Below the pieces are notes generated by a model. It was not told the DNA's origin. It did no database searches and saw only the letters and a program-made list of their open reading frames with translations. This document shows, one piece after another, positions 5,941 through 8,630 of a DNA stretch of 8,630 nucleotides. Position 1 is the stretch's first letter. Each line of letters opens with the position of its first letter. The translations under genes and the position numbers were made by a program. Origin of the DNA: Desulfobacula sp. (GTDB lineage: Bacteria; Desulfobacterota; Desulfobacteria; Desulfobacterales; Desulfobacteraceae); NCBI GenBank assembly GCA_018702715.1, contig JABIYQ010000289.1:1-8630 (forward strand), read 5' to 3'.

Positions 5941-7071
5941 TTATTTTTTATATGACAGAGTTTTTAATTTAACCAGCCGATACTTTCTTGTACCAAGACC
6001 TATTTTTTGGGCATAGTCAAGTTGATGCTCCCAGTCAACATCAGGGTAAAGGCCTTTAAATTTGTCTTCACCCGGTTTCAGGTTTGTTTCTAATATAGTT
6101 CCGGGCAAGGCTTCCTGCTGGTTCACAAGGTCAGCGGAGGCCTGGTCAATGGCTACAGGGTCTTTTGATGCAAGAACTCCTATATTATTGACAATGGGGG
6201 ATTGGTTATAGGACAGACAATCGCATTTAGGTGAAATGTCTGTAATAAAGTTGATGAAAAGAGATTTTTCTTTTTTATTTTTAAGAACCCCAAGAGTGTA
6301 TTCCATCATTTTTTCCAGGAAAACTGGAACAGTCTGATTCCAGTTGATATTCACTGATTCGGTTGGACACCTGACAATACATTCGCCACATCCAATGCAT
6401 TTGTTTTTATTAATATAGGCTTTTTTTCCTTTAAAATTAATGGCTCCGGAAGGACAATGCTTTTCACATTCACCGCAGCCAATACAGGTTTTTCTTTTTA
6501 TTTTGGGGCAGACATTGGAGTGCATGTCAAGTTTTCCCCTTCTAGAGGCACATCCCATGCCAATATTTTTTAATGTTCCGCCAAATCCTGAAAGCTCATG
6601 ACCCTTAAAATGGGCAACAGAAACCAGGGCATTAGCATTAACAACTTCAGAACCGATAAAAACATTACTACAGTTTTTTTGATTAACGTTTATTTTTGTT
6701 TCACTCTTTCCCATGAGTCCGTCGGCAATAATAATGGGTGCGGTATCCATTGAGGAGTAAGAAAATCCGTTTTCTATGGCTGTGTGAATATGGGAAACAG
6801 AGTTTGATCGGGTACCCACATAAAGCGTATTGGCATCCGTGAGAAAAGGACTTGCCTTGTATTTTTTGATGGTCTGGATGATTTTTCTGATAAAGACAGG
6901 ACGGATATACGCAGTATTTCCCTGTTCGCCAAAATGGATCTTTACTGCGGTCAGATCATTGTTTACTAAAATATTTTTAAGACCTGCTCTTTTAACAAGT
7001 CTTGTAAGCTTTTGTGGAAGATTCTCTTTTGAGGTGGTCTCTAAATCCATGAAAAAGACATCGGCAGTCAT
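5941..7071 (-). CDS. DUF362 protein with two [4Fe-4S] ferredoxin-type clusters
   Basis: This 376-residue protein has a DUF362 fold wrapped around a ferredoxin insert. Visible family landmarks are VKIHFGEQGN (43-52), FLTDANTLYVGTR (76-88), HFKGHELSGFGGTLKNIGMGC (154-174, broken description: HFKGHE then GFGGTLKN then GMGC) and the C-terminal DPVAIDQAS. Two cluster motifs, CIGCGECEKHCP (196-207) and CIGCGECIVRCP (225-236), have all eight cysteines. DUF362 proteins are common in anaerobes and are thought to act in electron transfer or metal/cofactor chemistry; no precise role is known. No signal peptide is seen, so it is probably cytoplasmic. ATG at 7069-7071 follows GGAG with a six-base spacer. 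A repeat element begins about 30 bases upstream and may have displaced or replaced its promoter. Confidence 0.88.
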   Translation of the reverse strand: MTADVFFMDLETTSKENLPQKLTRLVKRAGLKNILVNNDLTAVKIHFGEQGNTAYIRPVFIRKIIQTIKKYKASPFLTDANTLYVGTRSNSVSHIHTAIENGFSYSSMDTAPIIIADGLMGKSETKINVNQKNCSNVFIGSEVVNANALVSVAHFKGHELSGFGGTLKNIGMGCASRRGKLDMHSNVCPKIKRKTCIGCGECEKHCPSGAINFKGKKAYINKNKCIGCGECIVRCPTESVNINWNQTVPVFLEKMMEYTLGVLKNKKEKSLFINFITDISPKCDCLSYNQSPIVNNIGVLASKDPVAIDQASADLVNQQEALPGTILETNLKPGEDKFKGLYPDVDWEHQLDYAQKIGLGTRKYRLVKLKTLSYKK

Positions 7072-7100
7072 TGTTCTCTCCAGGCAGGGGTTAGTTTAAA

Positions 7101-7262
7101 TAGTGTTTGAACGAAAACTCATCCACCTACTGCATTGCTGCAAAATCCTGCCAAATTATAAATCGGGCCTCATGTACAGTAGTACACTCCGGTTTCAAAA
7201 TTTATTGCGCCTTGTATATGGGCAACTTTTTGCCCAAACACGGGGTTTTCGGTCAGGCACTA
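7101..7262. mobile_element. Short terminal-inverted-repeat element (MITE-like), 158 bp between TA dinucleotides
   Basis: The ends GTGTTTGAACGAAAACTC (7103-7120) and the complement of 7243-7260, GTGCCTGACCGAAAACCC, match at 14 of 18 positions. Both ends are bordered by TA, as expected for a TA target duplication of IS630/Tc1-type transposition. Near its centre is a hairpin (TGTAC 7173-7177, GTACA 7182-7186) and near the right end a stronger one (GGGCAA 7220-7225, TTGCCC 7230-7235). There is no transposase, so it would need one from elsewhere. The first 39 bases recur at 8592-8630. It separates the divergent DUF362 and marR genes. Confidence 0.72.
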
Positions 7263-7356
7263 AATATTGAACTTTTAAAATACGTTAATATGCTGAAAAT
7301 TACAATATGCCCGGGGAGAATTTAATAAAAGATTATAAAAATTAGCTGATAACCCT

Positions 7357-7392
7357 ACCTTTGGAGATAAAAATATCTGTTTTGATAAAGGT
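7357..7392. other. Nested hairpin in the DUF362-marR intergenic region
   Basis: An outer stem ACCTTT (7357-7362) / AAAGGT (7387-7392) encloses a perfect inner hairpin AGATA-AAAA-TATCT (7365-7378). It lies upstream of the marR promoter and is not followed by a T run. The surrounding 7263-7454 holds no reading frame. It might be an RNA structure in a leader of the DUF362 gene or chance in AT-rich DNA. Confidence 0.25.
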
Positions 7393-7454
7393 CACAAACC
7401 CAAATTATTTTGTTTTTAAACGTTCTCCACCCGGATCATTTTTTTATTTTATCA

Positions 7455-7482
7455 TTGACATATAAATATAAACACGTATAGT
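7455..7482 (+). promoter_or_regulatory. Sigma-70-type promoter of the marR gene
   Basis: A perfect -35 box TTGACA (7455-7460) is followed after 16 bases by TATAGT (7477-7482), a five-of-six match to TATAAT. The expected transcription start is about 7488-7490, at or next to the A of the first ATG (7490). The -10 box forms part of the left arm of the operator. Confidence 0.75.
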
Positions 7483-7499
7483 TCACATTATGAACTATA
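7477..7499. promoter_or_regulatory. MarR-type operator 1, over the marR -10 box and start codon
   Basis: TATAGTTCA (7477-7485), a five-base centre CATTA, and TGAACTATA (7491-7499) form a perfect 9-5-9 inverted repeat. An identical pair of arms occurs at 8004-8026 before the next gene. The site covers the -10 box, the probable transcription start and the first three codons, so binding would block RNA polymerase: autorepression. Confidence 0.82.
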
Positions 7500-7975
7500 T
7501 GGAACTAAAAAATACAGATGTAACTGAATATCAGCTTTATGAATTTGAAAATTTAATAAATATTCTGTTTCAGTGCTGCCAGGAAAGACTTCAGTACCAG
7601 AGTAGGGCATTTCATCTTCCAGATGCTGAACTCCGTTGTTTGATGTTTTTTAAAGATGAAAAATATCTGACATCAAAAAATATCTCATTGAAGATGAATG
7701 TGGGGAAAAGCCGCATGACAAAAATCACGGCAGGTTTGCAACAAAAAAATTTGATACGTCGTATCAAAGACCCTGAAGATGCGCGAGTTTCATTGATCAG
7801 TCTTACTGCTTCAGGCAAAGAGAAACTTGATCAGATCAAGGCGTTTCAAAATAATTTGCACCGCCTTGTATTGTCACAGGTCAGTGACCATGAAAGGAAA
7901 AATCTATTGACAAGCCTGGATCTTTTAAAGTCATGCATGGAATCGGGTAAGGAATTTATGACAGGGGTTTTATAA
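7490..7975 (+). CDS. MarR-family transcriptional repressor
   Basis: This 161-residue protein has the MarR plan: an N-terminal dimer helix (about 12-40), a winged helix-turn-helix (about 44-110) with recognition region NVGKSRMTKITAGLQQKNLI and wing RRIKDPEDARVSLISLT (the Asp-x-Arg wing signature at about 97-99), and a C-terminal dimer helix (about 111-155). Cys29-Cys30 lie in the first helix and Cys50 just before the second; a thiol- or persulfide-sensing role like that of some MarR proteins is possible but unproven. The first ATG (7490) has no ribosome-binding site and coincides with the predicted transcription start, suggesting a leaderless message; ATG at 7499-7501 is the alternative. It probably represses itself and the dsrE2-like gene, both of which carry the same operator. 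Confidence 0.88.
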   Translation: MNYMELKNTDVTEYQLYEFENLINILFQCCQERLQYQSRAFHLPDAELRCLMFFKDEKYLTSKNISLKMNVGKSRMTKITAGLQQKNLIRRIKDPEDARVSLISLTASGKEKLDQIKAFQNNLHRLVLSQVSDHERKNLLTSLDLLKSCMESGKEFMTGVL

Positions 7976-7981
7976 CTGCTG

Positions 7982-8009
7982 TTTACACAAAAAAATTTAA
8001 TCATATAGT
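7982..8009 (+). promoter_or_regulatory. Sigma-70-type promoter of the dsrE2-like gene
   Basis: TTTACA (7982-7987) and TATAGT (8004-8009) are separated by 16 bases, exactly the geometry of the marR promoter, and the -10 box again lies in the left operator arm. Transcription would start near 8016, giving an untranslated leader of about 33 bases with GGAGG at 8039-8043. Confidence 0.7.
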
Positions 8010-8026
8010 TCATAGCATGAACTATA
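8004..8026. promoter_or_regulatory. MarR-type operator 2, before the dsrE2-like gene
   Basis: TATAGTTCA (8004-8012), centre TAGCA, TGAACTATA (8018-8026). The arms are identical to operator 1 while the centre differs, the pattern expected of a site kept for binding by one dimeric regulator. The palindrome extends one more pair inward (10-3-10). Confidence 0.82.
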
Positions 8027-8048
8027 AAATCACATTTGGAGGAATAAA

Positions 8049-8594
8049 ATGGAAGAATTGCAAAAGCAGATTGATGAACTAAAGGCGCAAATGGGGGGCA
8101 TTGATGCCAAAATTGCAAGCAATAAACTATCTATGATCGTATTTAGTGGAGATCTGGACAAAGCACTTGCCGCATTCATAATTGGAACAGGCGCTGTGGC
8201 CATGGGAATGGAAGTTGTTATGTTCTTTACTTTTTGGGGGACACCCATTCTCAGGGCAAAGGATAAGAAAGCAAAGGGCAAAGATCCTATCAGTCAAATG
8301 TTTGGTGCGATGCTGCCAAAAGGAGGATCAAAACTGAAACTTTCCAATATGAACATGGGTGGTGCCGGTACTGCCATGATGAAAAGCTTGATGACAAAGA
8401 AAAATGTTGCATCAGTGGAAGAGATGATTGAGATGGCAGGTGAGCTTGGTGTTAAAATCTATGTGTGTGAAATGTCCATGGATCTTATGGGATTCAAACC
8501 AGAAGAGATAATAGATTACCCTGGCCTGACCTATTGCGGTGTTGCAAAATTTCTTGAAGAAGCTGTCAATAGTAAGGTTCAAATGTTTATTTAG
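8049..8594 (+). CDS. DsrE2-like (DsrE/DsrF/DrsH-like family) sulfur-handling protein
   Basis: The 181-residue product opens with a short coiled-coil helix (ELQKQIDELKAQMG, 3-16), then the family core KLSMIVFSGDLDKALAAF (26-43) and GTGAVAMGMEVVMFFTFWG (47-64), a basic variable loop (69-98), MNMGGAGTAMMK (101-112), and VKIYVCEMSMDLMG (135-148). Cys140 is at the position of the conserved cysteine thought to carry a persulfide in sulfur-transfer members; a second Cys163 follows. DsrE2-type proteins associate with rhodanese and TusA-like sulfur carriers or the membrane. GGAGG lies six bases before the ATG. The gene follows marR by 73 bases and has its own operator-controlled promoter. Its TAG stop is built partly from the TA and first G of the next repeat element. 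Confidence 0.85.
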   Translation: MEELQKQIDELKAQMGGIDAKIASNKLSMIVFSGDLDKALAAFIIGTGAVAMGMEVVMFFTFWGTPILRAKDKKAKGKDPISQMFGAMLPKGGSKLKLSNMNMGGAGTAMMKSLMTKKNVASVEEMIEMAGELGVKIYVCEMSMDLMGFKPEEIIDYPGLTYCGVAKFLEEAVNSKVQMFI

Positions 8595-8630
8595 TGTTTG
8601 AACGAAAACCCACCCATCTACTGCGTTACT
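8592..8630. mobile_element. Left end of a second copy of the terminal-inverted-repeat element (cut by window edge)
   Basis: These 39 bases match 7101-7139 at 34 positions, starting TAGTGTTTGAACGAAAAC in the same orientation; all five differences are transitions. The copy begins with TA like the first. The rest lies beyond the window. Confidence 0.8.

Noticed and set aside
7107..7325. A 72-codon open frame on the plus strand within and after the repeat element
   Set aside because: Most of it is the TIR element, no ribosome-binding site precedes it, and the protein has no recognisable pattern; such frames recur wherever the repeat is found.
7846..8281. Minus-strand frames over marR and the dsrE2-like gene
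   Set aside because: Antisense to two well-supported genes, with no start signals.

Overview
The window looks like chromosomal DNA from an anaerobic deltaproteobacterium, most likely a sulfate reducer of the Desulfobacteraceae type. This is inferred from AT-rich DNA, an OadG-like subunit next to the start of an OadB-like sodium pump subunit, a DUF362/two-[4Fe-4S] protein, a DsrE2-like sulfur protein and a CxxCH cytochrome remnant. No 16S or other marker is present, so the taxonomy is an inference.

Layout. Positions 1-1045 (minus strand) hold a three-gene run: a lone cyclic-nucleotide-binding domain protein, an OadG-like membrane subunit (TTG start), and the first 13 codons of an OadB-like subunit cut by the window edge. 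Positions 1046-1561 are non-coding and contain a perfect 38-bp palindrome. Positions 1562-4728 (minus strand) form a compact operon: a small unknown protein, two different ATP-grasp ligases and a 12-helix MFS transporter. The MFS start is preceded by three 14-bp tandem repeats that create two four-codon minicistrons (Met-Asp-Leu-Pro-stop). Positions 4797-5783 (minus) encode a protein with a C-terminal J domain. Positions 5819-5935 hold the broken C-terminal end of a haem c protein. Positions 5941-7071 (minus) encode a DUF362 iron-sulfur protein.

The right end holds a 158-bp terminal-inverted-repeat element flanked by TA (7101-7262), then on the plus strand a MarR-family repressor (7490-7975) and a DsrE2-like protein (8049-8594), then the start of a second copy of the repeat (8592-8630). 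The same 23-bp inverted repeat (TATAGTTCA-N5-TGAACTATA) lies on the promoters of both marR and the dsrE2-like gene, in each case with a TATAGT -10 box inside its left arm and a -35 box exactly 16 bp upstream. This is strong sequence evidence that the MarR protein controls itself and its neighbour.

How the genes may work together. The left genes belong to a membrane decarboxylase sodium pump. The middle operon has the parts of a ligate-and-export pathway (two ATP-dependent carboxylate-amine ligases plus an exporter-type MFS protein), with a small protein encoded first that could be substrate, carrier or relic. The right pair is a self-contained regulator/sulfur-protein module bracketed by repeat copies. 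The middle operon and the MarR/DsrE2 circuit are the most promising parts for new biology.
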